64,000 bases of DNA from Alphaproteobacteria bacterium HGW-Alphaproteobacteria-1 (GCA_002842985.1 PHEQ01000003.1:186001-250000); one strand, 5' to 3'. Numbered from the stretch's first letter, positions 8,562 to 19,866 are shown. Made by a program: numbers and translations. Notes: a model not told the origin generated them from the letters alone.

Positions 8562-10970
8562 TCAGGGGACAAGCCCCGCCGTGGCCATCAGCCGTGCGGC
8601 TGCCTCCGCCAGAATCCGCTCCTGTGCCGCCCCCGCCACCGGCACGCGCCCCGCCTCGAGAAAGAGCGGCGCCGCCAGCGGCGAGACGCGCGGCAGGCGG
8701 CGCAGGGTGATGCGCGGACCGATGCGCGCCAGCATCTCTTCGATGCGGCCGAAATCCACCAACCCGCGCATCGCCTCGGCCCGTGTGATCCGCAACAGCA
8801 GGTGATCGGGGTCGTATTTCACCAGCGTGTCATAGAGGATATCCGACGAGACCGTCGCCTGCCGCCCGCTCTTGCGTGCGCCGGGGCTGTTGCGCTGGAT
8901 CAGGCCCGCGATGGTGGCCGAGGCGCGAAAGGTGCGTTTCATCACGGCATTGCTCATGAGCCAGCTTTCCAGCCCCGCGCGCAGGCGCTCAGGCGCAAGA
9001 AGCGGCGCGGCCTCCATGAGCGGTTCCAGCCCCCAGATCAGCGTGGCGTAATCGGTGGCGACAAAGCCCATGGGCGCCAGCCCTTCGGCCTCCATCTCCT
9101 TGGTCAGCAAAAGCCCCAGCGTCTGTTGCGCGTTGCGGCCCGCAAAGCCGTAGAGGCAGGCATGTTCGCGCCCCTCATGCGGAAAGCATTCGATCAGGAG
9201 CCGATCGCGCGCAGGCATCTCCGACACCTCGCGTTGCAAGTGCAGCCAGTCCCGCACCGACGCGGGCAGGTCGGGCCAGTCGGGCCGCGCCAGAAGCGCC
9301 AGGATACGGTCGGATAACTGTGTCGAGGTGGCGAATTTCGTGCCCATATAGGTGGCGATTTTCGGCGTGCGTCCCGGATCGCGGCTCACCTCCACCACCA
9401 TCTCGCGCAAGCCCTCGAACCGCACCACCTGCCCGCCCATCAGGAACGTGTCGCCGGGGCTGAGCGTGGCGGCAAAGCCTTCCTCGATCTCGCCGAGCGG
9501 CGCGCCGCCGCGCGTGCGCTTCATCCGCACCTTGAGCGTATCGGTATCCTGAATGGTGCCGATATTCATGCGGATAAGCCGCGCGGCGCGCGGGTCGCGC
9601 AACTGCCAGAGCCCGTCGGGCCGCTGTTGCAGGCGTTGCCAGCGGTCATAGGCGCGCAGAGCATAGCCCCCCGTGGCGCAAAACTCGAGACATGCGTCGA
9701 AATCCTCGCGGGTGAGCGTGACGTATGGCCCCGCGCCGCGCACTTCCTCATAAAGCGCGCCCGCGTCAAAGGGTCCGGCACAGGCGCGGATGAGGATATG
9801 CTGGCACAGCACGTCAAGCGGCCCCGGCCCGCGCGGCGCGCCGTCCAGATCATGCGCGCGCACCGCCTCCAGTGCGGCCAGACATTCCACCACCTCGAAG
9901 CGGTTGGCGGGCACCAGCCGCGCCTTGGAGGGCGCGTTGTAGCGGTGATTGGCACGCCCGATGCGCTGCACCAGCCGCTTGACGTTTTTCGGCGCACCGA
10001 TCTGGATCACAAGGTCCACATCCCCCCAGTCAAGCCCAAGATCGAGGCTTCCGGTGCAGACCACGGCGCGCAAGGCCCCCGCCGCCATCGCTGCCTCGAC
10101 GCGCGCGCGCTGCTCGCGGTCAAGGCTACCGTGGTGGATGGCGATGGGGAGCGCGTCCTCGTTGGCCAGCCACAGGTTGCGAAAGAATATCTCGGCCTGC
10201 GCGCGGGTGTTGTGAAACACAAGCGTGGTGCGATGCGCGCGAATGGCGTCGAGCACGGCGGGGATCGCATGGGCCGCGCCACCCCCGGCCCAGGGTGGGG
10301 GCGCGTCCACCTCGAGCATGGCGATATCCGGCGCGGGGCCGGGATCGGCCTGAAGGATCGCGCACGGGCTGTTCCCATGACCGAGAAAGCGCGCAAGTGC
10401 CGGCGGGTCCTCGACCGTCGCCGACAGCCCCACGCGGCAAAGGCCGGGGCAAAGCGCCTGAAGCCGGGAGAGCCCGAGCATCAACTGATCGCCGCGCTTC
10501 GATTCGGCCAGCGCGTGGATTTCATCGACGATCACGCGGGTGAGGCCGCCGAAGATGCGCGGTGCGTCCTCAAAGGACAAAAGCAGCGCAAGACTCTCGG
10601 GCGTGGTCAACAGGATCTGAGGCGGGTCGGCCCGTTGGCGGCGCTTGACATGCGCGGAGGTGTCGCCGGTGCGGTCCTCGACGCGGATATCAAGGCCCAT
10701 CTCGGCAATCGGGCCGGTCAGGTTGCGCCTGATATCGGCGGCCAGTGCCTTGAGCGGCGAGATATAGAGCGTGTGCAGCCCGCTGCGTGGCCTTTCGCAT
10801 AAGTCCACAAGCGTCGGCAGGAACCCCGCCAGCGTCTTGCCGCCCCCGGTCGGCGCGATGAGCAGCGTCGCGGGGTCATGCGCGCGCGCCCGCATCGCCG
10901 CCTGATGCGGATGCACCCGCCAGCCACGGGCGGCGAACCATTGGTCGATCGGGGCGGGCAGGGCGCTCAT
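8562..10970 (-). CDS. Ligase-associated DNA damage response DEXH-box helicase (small Lhr type)
   Basis: 802 residues, an SF2 helicase. Motif I is APTGGGKT near residue 40, motif II is VDEIHAL (DEIH) and motif III is SATVEDP. The second RecA-like domain has QRIGRANHR (motif VI), and a long C-terminal Lhr region follows. About 800 residues fits the short Lhr class usually encoded with an ATP-dependent DNA ligase, an exonuclease-like beta-CASP protein and the phosphoesterase PdeM; none of these is adjacent here. ATG 10970 is preferred over an upstream in-frame TTG (10979). Neighbours are tRNA-Pro and an unrelated regulator. A role in 3'-5' unwinding during DNA repair is inferred from the family. 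Confidence 0.9.
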   Translation of the reverse strand: MSALPAPIDQWFAARGWRVHPHQAAMRARAHDPATLLIAPTGGGKTLAGFLPTLVDLCERPRSGLHTLYISPLKALAADIRRNLTGPIAEMGLDIRVEDRTGDTSAHVKRRQRADPPQILLTTPESLALLLSFEDAPRIFGGLTRVIVDEIHALAESKRGDQLMLGLSRLQALCPGLCRVGLSATVEDPPALARFLGHGNSPCAILQADPGPAPDIAMLEVDAPPPWAGGGAAHAIPAVLDAIRAHRTTLVFHNTRAQAEIFFRNLWLANEDALPIAIHHGSLDREQRARVEAAMAAGALRAVVCTGSLDLGLDWGDVDLVIQIGAPKNVKRLVQRIGRANHRYNAPSKARLVPANRFEVVECLAALEAVRAHDLDGAPRGPGPLDVLCQHILIRACAGPFDAGALYEEVRGAGPYVTLTREDFDACLEFCATGGYALRAYDRWQRLQQRPDGLWQLRDPRAARLIRMNIGTIQDTDTLKVRMKRTRGGAPLGEIEEGFAATLSPGDTFLMGGQVVRFEGLREMVVEVSRDPGRTPKIATYMGTKFATSTQLSDRILALLARPDWPDLPASVRDWLHLQREVSEMPARDRLLIECFPHEGREHACLYGFAGRNAQQTLGLLLTKEMEAEGLAPMGFVATDYATLIWGLEPLMEAAPLLAPERLRAGLESWLMSNAVMKRTFRASATIAGLIQRNSPGARKSGRQATVSSDILYDTLVKYDPDHLLLRITRAEAMRGLVDFGRIEEMLARIGPRITLRRLPRVSPLAAPLFLEAGRVPVAGAAQERILAEAAARLMATAGLVP

Positions 10971-11092
10971 GCCAGCCAATCTAGGGCGCGGTGGCGCGGC
11001 GGGAAATGGGGGCCGTCAGCGCGTCTCGTAAAGTTTTTCGTCACCCGCCATGTCATCGGAACGGCAGCGACGGGGCGTGCCTGCCATGATCT

Positions 11093-12151
11093 GTGCAACG
11101 ATGGTCGCGATTTACACACGCGGGCCCTGTGGGGTATTCTCACCGGAACGCCAAACGTGGGAGGCAGACCATCACCGACAAGAACAGCCATGTGGAGCGG
11201 GTTCTCGAACAGTCGCAATCGCCCTCTGCCCCGGCGCGGTCGCGGGTGGTGGCGTCATGGCGGCGCTCGATGGTGCAGCACGGGTTGGACCCCGCCGAGC
11301 GGCGCGCGCCCGAGCGGGTCGACGAAACCGAGTTGCGGCAGCGTCGGACTGGGCTGGAGCAGTTCCTCCAAGTGGCCGCGCCCAAGCTGGATCAACTCTT
11401 TGCGCTGCTGGGCCATTCGGGCTGTGCTGTGCTGCTGACCGATGCCGAGGGCGTTGTGCTCGATCAGCGCTGTGCGCAGGGTGACGCCGCGATCTTTCAG
11501 GACTGGGGGCTGTGGCAGGGGGCCGACTGGTCCGAGGCCGCCGAGGGCACCAACGGGATCGGCACCTGTATCGCCGAGGATCGCCGCGTCATCATCCACC
11601 GCGACGAGCATTTTCTCGCGCGCAACACCGCGATGAGCTGTATGGACGCGCCAATCTACGGGGCCGACGGGCGCATCATTGGCGCGCTCGATGTCTCCTC
11701 CGCGCGCTCGGACCAGACCGAGGCGTTCAACCGGCTGATCGGCGCGATGGTGGCGCAGGCCGCGCGGCAGATCGAGGCCGACAATTTCCGCGCCGCCTAT
11801 CCACGCGCCCGCATCCTCTATGCCGACCACGACGAAACCGAGGCGGCGATGCTGCTGGCCGTCGACGGCGACGATATCGTTGTGGGGGCCACCCGAGCGG
11901 CGCGCAAGGCGTTCGGGCTGGGGCAGGCGGCGGCGATCCGCCCGGTGCCCGCAAGCGACATTTTCGGCCGCGAGGACGGGCCGCGCGGTTTCGAGAAGGC
12001 CGAGCGCGCGGCGGTGATCCGGGCGCTGGCGCGTGCCGATGGCAATGTGTCCGAGGCCGCGCGGGCGCTCGGGATCGGGCGCGCGACGCTATATCGGCGG
12101 ATGAAACGGCTGGGTCTCAACGAAAGCACCGGCGACCTGTCTCAGGACTGA
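11093..12151 (+). CDS. GAF-domain and Fis-type HTH regulator (AcoR-like without the AAA+ domain)
   Basis: Up to 352 residues. A GAF-like sensor region (about 100-250; [22 protein letters not shown]) is joined to a C-terminal Fis-type helix-turn-helix ([19 protein letters not shown]). The sigma-54-interacting AAA+ module of true AcoR-type enhancer-binding proteins is absent, so it probably acts through an ordinary promoter. The start is uncertain: the frame opens at GTG 11093, a second GTG is at 11129, neither with a clear ribosome site, while a good GGGAGG (11159-11164) points at an ATC codon at 11171. The aldehyde dehydrogenase begins 107 nt downstream on the same strand and is its likely target (alcohol or acetoin metabolism, inferred). 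Confidence 0.85.
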   Translation: MQRWSRFTHAGPVGYSHRNAKRGRQTITDKNSHVERVLEQSQSPSAPARSRVVASWRRSMVQHGLDPAERRAPERVDETELRQRRTGLEQFLQVAAPKLDQLFALLGHSGCAVLLTDAEGVVLDQRCAQGDAAIFQDWGLWQGADWSEAAEGTNGIGTCIAEDRRVIIHRDEHFLARNTAMSCMDAPIYGADGRIIGALDVSSARSDQTEAFNRLIGAMVAQAARQIEADNFRAAYPRARILYADHDETEAAMLLAVDGDDIVVGATRAARKAFGLGQAAAIRPVPASDIFGREDGPRGFEKAERAAVIRALARADGNVSEAARALGIGRATLYRRMKRLGLNESTGDLSQD

Positions 12152-12258
12152 GACAGGAGGGCAAGTCCGTCCCCCGCGCATGGGGTGACGGGATGCGCGG
12201 CGGCGCGCAGGGTAGCCTCATTCCCGGCGGAGGACCGGGGACAACCGGAGGAAACCCA

Positions 12259-13779
<1,521 letters not shown>

Positions 13780-13798
13780 AGCGGGGCGGGAAAGGCGG

Positions 13799-13825
13799 GG
13801 CCGCCGATGCGATCCGGCGGCCTTT
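13799..13825 (+). terminator. Probable terminator after the aldehyde dehydrogenase gene
   Basis: GGCCGCCG (13799-13806), an 8-nt loop and CGGCGGCC (13815-13822) form a perfect 8-bp GC stem followed by TTT. It lies 20 nt after the dehydrogenase stop and before the convergent PhnA-like gene. The short T run makes its efficiency uncertain. Confidence 0.6.
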
Positions 13826-13870
13826 GCGTCACGGCACCGCCGCGAGGGGCGCGGGCTAGGGTCGGCGGCC

Positions 13871-14380
13871 TCACCGCTTTCTGACAAACTCCGTCAGGAT
13901 CACGATGCGCTGACCTTCGACACGCCCTTCGATATGAGCCGGGTTTTCGGCCACAAGCGAGATGCCACGAACCGCCGTGCCTCGCTTGGCGGTGAAGTTC
14001 GCGCCTTTCACGGGCAGGTCCTTGATCAGCACGACCGTGTCGCCCTGTGCGAGGGGCACACCGTTGCTGTCGCGGTGGCCGCTGTCCTGCTGCAAATTCT
14101 CGACCCAGGTGCGGGTATCATCCTCAAGCCAGAGTTGATCGGCCAGATCGCGCGCCCAATCATGCCCGGACAGGCGCGCCAGCATCCGTGCGGCAAGAAC
14201 CTGCGTGGCGGCGTCCTCGGCCCACATCGCTGAGGCGAGGCAGCGCCAGTGGTCGGGCTCGGGCGTGCCGTCGATCTGCACAGCACAGGTGGTGCAGATC
14301 TGCGCCGTGGCCCCCGCCGGACCGCCGGGCACGGGATGGGCGATGAGGTCGGTTTCGGCAGAACAAAGGGCGCAGGTCAT
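13871..14380 (-). CDS. PhnA-like zinc-ribbon protein (YjdM family)
   Basis: 169 residues. An N-terminal zinc ribbon (CALCSAETDL, then CTTCAV around residues 30-33) is followed by a mostly helical middle part and a C-terminal PhnA/YjdM domain of about 65 residues (DSNGVPLAQGDTVVLIKDL through ILTEFVRK). The name PhnA is historical; E. coli YjdM is not needed for phosphonate use, and its true role is unknown. The start at MTCALC is chosen because the zinc ribbon begins there; about 36 upstream in-frame residues look non-coding. The gene converges on the aldehyde dehydrogenase and has a 346-nt gap on its upstream side. Confidence 0.85.
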   Translation of the reverse strand: MTCALCSAETDLIAHPVPGGPAGATAQICTTCAVQIDGTPEPDHWRCLASAMWAEDAATQVLAARMLARLSGHDWARDLADQLWLEDDTRTWVENLQQDSGHRDSNGVPLAQGDTVVLIKDLPVKGANFTAKRGTAVRGISLVAENPAHIEGRVEGQRIVILTEFVRKR

Positions 14381-14727
14381 CGGCAATGGGTCCAGCCATG
14401 GTTGGTGCTTCCCGCGCGATATACCCGATGACGGAGCAGGGAAAGGGACGCAACGCCACGCACTTGCCCGCCCTGTCCGAAAGGACATGGTCCCGCCCCT
14501 TGGTCCTCAAAGGGTGGGCACCACCTCACCCCTGCGTGGCTCCAAACGACACTTTCGACACCGTGTTAAAAGCGATTGCCCGCCGGCAGTGAAATCAGCG
14601 GTTGTATTCCGGTCGAAACAGGCAGAGTGTCTCATGTTGCTTCCGCGACTGGATCACGGTCCGGGGAGCGTCCTTGTCGCCATGCGCACCGCATGTTGCA
14701 AGACCCAATCAAATCGGAGAAATCACC
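14381..14727. other. Intergenic region between PhnA-like and entericidin genes
   Basis: A 347-nt gap between two divergent genes. It must contain both promoters, but I cannot point to convincing -35/-10 pairs. CGGAGA lies 9 nt before the entericidin ATG. No convincing RNA gene, repeat or coding frame is visible. Confidence 0.5.
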
Positions 14728-14850
14728 ATGCGCATGATGTTTATCGGCCTTGTGGCCTGCCTTGGGCTGACCGCCTGCGAAACCATTCAAGGGGCCGGCC
14801 GCGACGTTCAGGATGCCGGCCAGGCCCTCGAAACCGCCATCGAATCCTAA
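14728..14850 (+). CDS. Entericidin-like small lipoprotein
   Basis: A 40-residue lipoprotein: a hydrophobic signal segment, the lipobox LTAC with the lipidated cysteine near residue 17, then a short polar tail (ETIQGAGRDVQDAGQALE). This matches the entericidin A/B family. In E. coli these form an antidote/toxin pair linked to stationary-phase lysis; single copies such as this one are widespread in Rhodobacteraceae and their function is unproven. CGGAGA precedes the ATG at normal distance. The gene stands alone, divergent from the PhnA-like gene and convergent with lepA, from which it is separated by a strong hairpin. Confidence 0.85.
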   Translation: MRMMFIGLVACLGLTACETIQGAGRDVQDAGQALETAIES

Positions 14851-14892
14851 GCCCTATCGGGGGGCAGGGTCCGGCGGCACACACGCGCCAGA

Positions 14893-14917
14893 GCTTTTCG
14901 CCGCCACGGCGAAAAGC
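14893..14917. terminator. Bidirectional hairpin between entericidin gene and lepA
   Basis: GCTTTTCGCCG, loop CCA and CGGCGAAAAGC form a perfect 11-bp stem starting one nucleotide past the lepA stop and 42 nt after the entericidin stop. It probably ends transcription from both sides. No long T run follows on either strand, though the stem base itself contains A/T runs. Confidence 0.65.
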
Positions 14918-14918
14918 C

Positions 14919-16718
14919 CTAGGAATCCATCTTCAACGCCGAGATGAACGCCTCTTGCGGGATGTCCACCTTGCCGAACTGGCGCATCTTCTTCTTGCCG
15001 GCCTTCTGCTTTTCCAGAAGCTTCTTTTTCCGCGTGGCATCCCCGCCATAGCATTTCGCCGTCACGTCCTTGCGCAGCGCCGAGAGCGTCTCGCGCGCGA
15101 TGACCTTGCCGCCGATGGCCGCCTGAATCGGGATCTTGAACATGTGGCGCGGGATCAGGTCCTTCAACTTCTCGCACATGGCCCGCCCGCGCATTTCGGC
15201 GCGGTCGCGGTGCACCATCATGGAAAGCGCATCCACCGGCTCGTCATTGACCAGAACCTGCATCTTGACCAGCTTGTCCTCGCGGTAGCCCTCGAGCTGA
15301 TAGTCAAAGCTGGCATAGCCCTTGGTCACCGATTTCAGCCGGTCGTAGAAATCGAACACCACCTCGTTCAAGGGCAGGTCATAGACCGCCATGGCGCGGC
15401 TGCCGGCATAGGTCAGGTCCATCTGGATACCGCGCCGGTCCTGGCAGAGCTTGAGCACATCGCCGAGATACTCGTCAGGCACCATGATCGTGGCCTTGAT
15501 GCGCGGTTCCTCGATGCGCTCGACATGCGAGGGGTCGGGCATGTCGGCGGGGTTGTGCAACTCCCGCATCGTGCCGTCCTTCATGTGCAGGTGATAGACC
15601 ACCGACGGCGCGGTCGTGATCAGCTCGATGTCATATTCGCGCTCGATCCGGTCGCGGATCACCTCGAGATGCAGCAGGCCGAGAAACCCGCACCGAAAGC
15701 CGAAGCCAAGCGCGGCGGAGCTTTCCATCTCATAGCTGAACGAAGCGTCGTTGAGCGCCAGCTTCTCGATGGCGTCGCGCATGTCGTCGAACTGCGCCGA
15801 ATCGACGGGAAAAAGCCCGCAGAACACCACCGGCACCGAGGGTTTGAAGCCCGGCAGCGCTTTGGCGCAGGGGCGTTTCTCATGGGTGATCGTGTCACCC
15901 ACCCTGGTGTCGCGAACCTGCTTGATCGAGGCGGTGATAAAGCCGATCTCGCCGGGGCCAAGGCTCTCGACCTTTTCCATCTGCGGGCGGAACACACCGA
16001 TGCGCTCGACATTGTAGGTGGCCCCGGTCTGGATCATGCGGATGCGGTCGCCCCGCTTCAGGCGCCCGTCCATGATCCGCACCAGCACGACCACGCCGAG
16101 ATAGGCGTCATACCAGCTGTCGACCAGCATCGCCTTGAGCGGCGCGGCCTCGTCGCCCTTGGGCGCGGGCAGGAGCTTGACGATGGCCTCGAGCGTCTCG
16201 GCAATGCCGACGCCGGTCTTGGCCGACACGCGAATGGCACCGCTGGCGTCAATCCCGATCACATCCTCGATCTGTTCGGCCACCCGGTCACATTCGGACG
16301 CGGGCAGGTCGATCTTGTTGAGAATGGGCACGATCTCGTGGCCTGCATCGATCGCCTGATACACGTTGGCCAATGTCTGCGCCTCGACGCCTTGGGTGCT
16401 GTCGACCACCAGCAGGCTGCCCTCGACCGCGCGCATCGAGCGGCTCACCTCATAGGCGAAGTCCACATGGCCGGGCGTGTCGATGAGGTTGAGAACATAG
16501 GTCTCGCCATCCTGCGCCTTGTAGTCGATGCGCACGGTGTTGGCCTTGATCGTGATGCCCCGCTCGCGCTCGATATCCATGGCATCGAGCATCTGCTCTT
16601 TCATGTCGCGATCCTGCACCGTTCCGGTCGACTGGATCAGCCGGTCGGCAAGCGTGGATTTCCCGTGGTCGATATGCGCCACGATCGAGAAATTGCGGAT
16701 ATGAGCGAGGTCTGTCAT
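14919..16718 (-). CDS. lepA: Elongation factor 4 (LepA)
   Basis: 599 residues, the usual LepA length. The N-terminal GTPase domain has the P-loop AHIDHGKST, the G2 switch region within [19 protein letters not shown] (G3) and NKIDLP (G4). EF-G-like domains II, III and V follow, and the LepA-specific C-terminal domain ends in a basic stretch ([19 protein letters not shown]) that contacts tRNA. LepA is a ribosome-bound GTPase affecting translation under stress and initiation. It is 61 nt downstream of the sensor kinase gene on the same strand, so read-through is possible, and is terminated by the 11-bp hairpin. Identification is secure. Confidence 0.98.
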   Translation of the reverse strand: MTDLAHIRNFSIVAHIDHGKSTLADRLIQSTGTVQDRDMKEQMLDAMDIERERGITIKANTVRIDYKAQDGETYVLNLIDTPGHVDFAYEVSRSMRAVEGSLLVVDSTQGVEAQTLANVYQAIDAGHEIVPILNKIDLPASECDRVAEQIEDVIGIDASGAIRVSAKTGVGIAETLEAIVKLLPAPKGDEAAPLKAMLVDSWYDAYLGVVVLVRIMDGRLKRGDRIRMIQTGATYNVERIGVFRPQMEKVESLGPGEIGFITASIKQVRDTRVGDTITHEKRPCAKALPGFKPSVPVVFCGLFPVDSAQFDDMRDAIEKLALNDASFSYEMESSAALGFGFRCGFLGLLHLEVIRDRIEREYDIELITTAPSVVYHLHMKDGTMRELHNPADMPDPSHVERIEEPRIKATIMVPDEYLGDVLKLCQDRRGIQMDLTYAGSRAMAVYDLPLNEVVFDFYDRLKSVTKGYASFDYQLEGYREDKLVKMQVLVNDEPVDALSMMVHRDRAEMRGRAMCEKLKDLIPRHMFKIPIQAAIGGKVIARETLSALRKDVTAKCYGGDATRKKKLLEKQKAGKKKMRQFGKVDIPQEAFISALKMDS

Positions 16719-16779
16719 GGCTTTGGCATATGTATGGGAAAGGGGGTTTGGTCAAGGTGGTGTCGCGCGTGGCCTGCCC

Positions 16780-18732
16780 TCACTTTTGCGCAGGCAGCCA
16801 GACGGAAAACTCGGCCCCGCCATGGGCGCGGTTGCGCGCCGAGATGTTCCCGCCCGCCTGACGGATCAGCGTCTGGCTGACCGACAGGCCAAGGCCCGTG
16901 CCCTCGCCCGGTTTGGTGGTGAAGAACGGATCGAACACCGATCCGATCTTGTCAGGGGCGATACCCGGCCCGCTATCGGACACGATGAGCGCGGCTCCTG
17001 CACGCCCCTCACGTGCCTGAGGCTCGGTCGAGATGGTCAGCCGCCCGCCACCCTTCATCGCCTGCGCGGCATTGGTGACAAGGTTGATGATGACCTGCTG
17101 CAATTCGCCGGGATTGATGGTGACAAGCGGCGTGTCGGCGGCCTCGGTGATCTCCACCGTGATATCGGCCTTCGACAGCACATGATCCACCAGCACAAGG
17201 CAATCGCGCAGCACCTGGCCCAGATTCACATCTTCTTCGAAGGTGCCGAATTCCGAGGGTCGGGCGAATTGCAGCAGCTTGCCGACGATGGCGCTGATCC
17301 GCCCCACCTGCCGGTCGATCAATCCCAGCTCATGCGCGACGGGGGCGGCGGCCTCGCCCAGCGTCTGGCGGATCACGTCGAGATTGCCCTGGATCACCGC
17401 CGCCGGGTTGTTGATCTCATGGGCAACGCCCGCTGTGATCTCGCCGATGGAGGCAAGCTTTTCGGACATGACCAGTTGCTGATAGGTGCTCTCGAGCTTG
17501 GCATTGGCGGCGCGCAATTCGGCGGTGCGGTCCTCTACCCGCGCGTTCAGTTCCTCGTTCCAGGCGCGCAGGGCGCGGTCGCGCTCCTGCACCTGATCAA
17601 GCAGGCTGTCGAGATGCGCGGCCACCGCGCCGATCTCGTCGCGGGCCGCCACGCGGCCGATGCGTGCCTCAAGATCGCCCGCCTCGACCCGCGCCATGGT
17701 CTGCGTCATCCGTTCGAGCGGGGAAAAAATATTGCGTGCAAGCCGCAGAAAAAGTGGCACGCTGATCGCCAGAACCGCAAGGAAAGACGCAAAAACAAGG
17801 ATATAGGCGTTGCGCCGCGCGGCATCGAACGGTGCCTGGAGATAGCCGACATAAAGCATCCCGACACGCGCGCCGAAACTGTCGGTGATCGGGCGATAGG
17901 CCGAGATATACCAGTCATTGACGACAAAGGCGCTGTCGAGCCAGGTCTGCCCCGCACCCAGAACCGCACCGCGCACCGCCGCCGAGACGCGGGTGCCGAG
18001 CGCGCGCGCACCCTCGAAAAGGCGCACATTGGTCGAGACGCGCACATCCTCCAGAAAGAGCGTGGCGGTGCCCTGCCGCGCCCCCGCGCGGCCTGTGTCC
18101 TGATAGACCAGCGCGTTGATCGTGTCGATGAACTCGAGGTTGCGGTTGAGCAGGATGCCCCCCACCAGCACCCCCTCGCGCCCTTCGGTCGTCACCGGCG
18201 TCGCGCTGTGTATGACCATGCCGCGATCCTCGACGATGCGGGTGGTCGGCACGGCGGCCTGTGTCGGAATGAGCGGCACGCGGGCGCGCTCCGTCAGCGC
18301 CGCGCCGGTTTCGGGCAGGGCGAAAAGCGCCTCGGGGGAAAAAATGTCGATCTCGGTGGCGGGCACCCCGGCGGCCGCGCGGGCGATCACCGGAAAGCCA
18401 TGCGGTATGGCGGCACGGGGCCGATAATAGAGGAAATCGAGGCCGAGCGCCTCGCGCTCGCGGGCCAGGAAGGCAGGCAGGCTCTCGGCCGTCTCGCGCA
18501 GCGCTGCGTCAAAACGCAGCGACCGCGCCAGCGCCGTCACATCGCCCCCCGTCGTGCTCAGGATGCGCTGCACATATTGATCGGCCACCCGCAGATCGGT
18601 TTCCACATTGGTGATCAGAAGCGCGTCGTAATTGGCCGACCAGCGCCCGACGGCCAGCGCCAGAAGCGCGGGCATCAGCACCACCAGCGGCAGCAGCGCA
18701 AGGATGAGCAGGCGTAGCCGGACAGAGGTCAT
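16780..18732 (-). CDS. Sensor histidine kinase with periplasmic sensing domain and HAMP
   Basis: 650 residues. TM1 is at about 5-27, a periplasmic region of roughly 260 residues resembles a double-Cache domain, and TM2 is at about 296-318. HAMP follows, then a coiled coil, HisKA with the phospho-acceptor in GVAHEINNPA, and HATPase_c with the N box (NLVTNAAQAM), DSGPGI and GTGLGLS. It should autophosphorylate in response to a small extracellular ligand. No response regulator gene is adjacent, so its partner is elsewhere. The ATG at 18732 has only a weak ribosome site and lies right behind a terminator-like hairpin of the upstream iron-binding protein gene, so expression may be low or attenuated. 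Confidence 0.9.
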   Translation of the reverse strand: MTSVRLRLLILALLPLVVLMPALLALAVGRWSANYDALLITNVETDLRVADQYVQRILSTTGGDVTALARSLRFDAALRETAESLPAFLAREREALGLDFLYYRPRAAIPHGFPVIARAAAGVPATEIDIFSPEALFALPETGAALTERARVPLIPTQAAVPTTRIVEDRGMVIHSATPVTTEGREGVLVGGILLNRNLEFIDTINALVYQDTGRAGARQGTATLFLEDVRVSTNVRLFEGARALGTRVSAAVRGAVLGAGQTWLDSAFVVNDWYISAYRPITDSFGARVGMLYVGYLQAPFDAARRNAYILVFASFLAVLAISVPLFLRLARNIFSPLERMTQTMARVEAGDLEARIGRVAARDEIGAVAAHLDSLLDQVQERDRALRAWNEELNARVEDRTAELRAANAKLESTYQQLVMSEKLASIGEITAGVAHEINNPAAVIQGNLDVIRQTLGEAAAPVAHELGLIDRQVGRISAIVGKLLQFARPSEFGTFEEDVNLGQVLRDCLVLVDHVLSKADITVEITEAADTPLVTINPGELQQVIINLVTNAAQAMKGGGRLTISTEPQAREGRAGAALIVSDSGPGIAPDKIGSVFDPFFTTKPGEGTGLGLSVSQTLIRQAGGNISARNRAHGGAEFSVWLPAQK

Positions 18733-18735
18733 GCG

Positions 18736-18764
18736 AAAAGGCCGGGCTCCTGTTGGAGAGCCCG
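18736..18764 (-). terminator. Terminator-like hairpin between iron-binding protein gene and sensor kinase
   Basis: CGGGCTC (18743-18749) and GAGCCCG (18758-18764) pair across an 8-nt loop. Read on the minus strand the stem is followed by GCC and TTTT, ending 4 nt before the kinase ATG. It should terminate or attenuate transcripts coming from the iron-binding protein gene. Confidence 0.6.
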
Positions 18765-18799
18765 ACCCTAGGTCATCGGATGGCTTTGTGCAATTCGCC

Positions 18800-19816
18800 T
18801 CAGTTCCATCCGACCGCGTTGAAGATCGCCTGCGCCTCGGCCGCATGGGTGGCGAAAGAGGCGGTGGGCGTCGTGGTGTCGGCCTTGAAGTCGCCCATGG
18901 CCGTCACATGCGCATCGGGCGCGACACCGGCCAGCACCGGGTATTCGTTATTGGCCTCGGCAAACTGCTTTTGCGCGGCCTCGCTGGCGAGGTATTCCAG
19001 AAGGGTTGTCGCCTCGGCCTTGTTGGGGGCGTTCGCGGCGATGCCGGCCGCCACGAGGTTGACATGGGCACCGCGCCCGTCCTGGTTGGGCCAGACCAGG
19101 CCGATCCCGTCGATCCCGCGGGTCAGCCCCTCCACGTCACCGGCAAGGCCGCGCGCGTAGTAATAGGTATTGGCCACGGCGATGTCGCACTCGCCCGAGA
19201 CGATTCCGCGCAACTGATCGGTATCGCCGCCCTGCGGCCCGCGCGCCAAGTTGGCGACGATGCCCTCGGCCCAGGATCTTGCCGCCTCGGCCCCGTTGAT
19301 CTCGATGATCGAGGCCAGCAGCGATTGGTTGTAGATATTCGACGACGACCGGATGCAGACCTGCCCCTTGTAGGCCGGATCGGCCAGCGCCTCATAGGTT
19401 TGCGGCGGGTTCGCCACCCGGTCTTTGGCGTAGAAGATGATCCGCGCGCGCTGCGATAGCCCGGTCCAGAGATTGTCCGGATGGCGCAGGTGGGCGGGCA
19501 CATTGGCCTCGATCACCTCCGAGGTGAAGGGCTGAAGCAGCCCGGCCGCCTCGGCGCGGGCGATATTGCCCACATCTACGGTCATGAACACATCCGCCGG
19601 GCTGTTGGCACCCTCGGCCTGCATCCGCTGGACAAGTTCGTTGGCCTCGGCCTCGATTCGGTTGACGGTGATGCCGGTCGCCTCGGTAAAGGCAGCATAG
19701 AGCGTGTCGTCGCTGTCATAATGGCGGCTGGAATAAACGTTGACCTCCTGCGCGAGGGCAGGGGCGGCCAGTGCCACAAGGGCGGTTGCGCCGAGAAGGG
19801 TCTTGATCGGGGTCAT
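18800..19816 (-). CDS. Fe(3+) ABC transporter substrate-binding protein (FbpA/FutA type)
   Basis: 338 residues with a cleavable signal peptide (about 1-22, ending ALA). The mature protein begins VNVYSSRHY, the typical start of bacterial transferrins of the FbpA/FutA/IdiA class. NTYYYARG near residue 215 contains the consecutive tyrosines that coordinate ferric iron. It would bind Fe(III) in the periplasm and hand it to an FbpBC-type permease and ATPase, but no such genes lie nearby. GGAG precedes the ATG. Upstream is a 13-nt imperfect palindrome (19867-19905) that could be an iron-responsive operator. The sensor kinase downstream follows after a terminator-like hairpin. Confidence 0.9.
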   Translation of the reverse strand: MTPIKTLLGATALVALAAPALAQEVNVYSSRHYDSDDTLYAAFTEATGITVNRIEAEANELVQRMQAEGANSPADVFMTVDVGNIARAEAAGLLQPFTSEVIEANVPAHLRHPDNLWTGLSQRARIIFYAKDRVANPPQTYEALADPAYKGQVCIRSSSNIYNQSLLASIIEINGAEAARSWAEGIVANLARGPQGGDTDQLRGIVSGECDIAVANTYYYARGLAGDVEGLTRGIDGIGLVWPNQDGRGAHVNLVAAGIAANAPNKAEATTLLEYLASEAAQKQFAEANNEYPVLAGVAPDAHVTAMGDFKADTTTPTASFATHAAEAQAIFNAVGWN

Positions 19817-19866
19817 GGAAGGCTCCGTTTGTCCGCGTGGATTGCCCGAGCAGTTCTGGCAATTCC

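Noticed and set aside
14205..16880. An 891-codon open frame opposite lepA
   Set aside because: lepA is unmistakable on the minus strand; the opposite product has no motif and low-complexity His/Arg/Asp composition, so it is a shadow.
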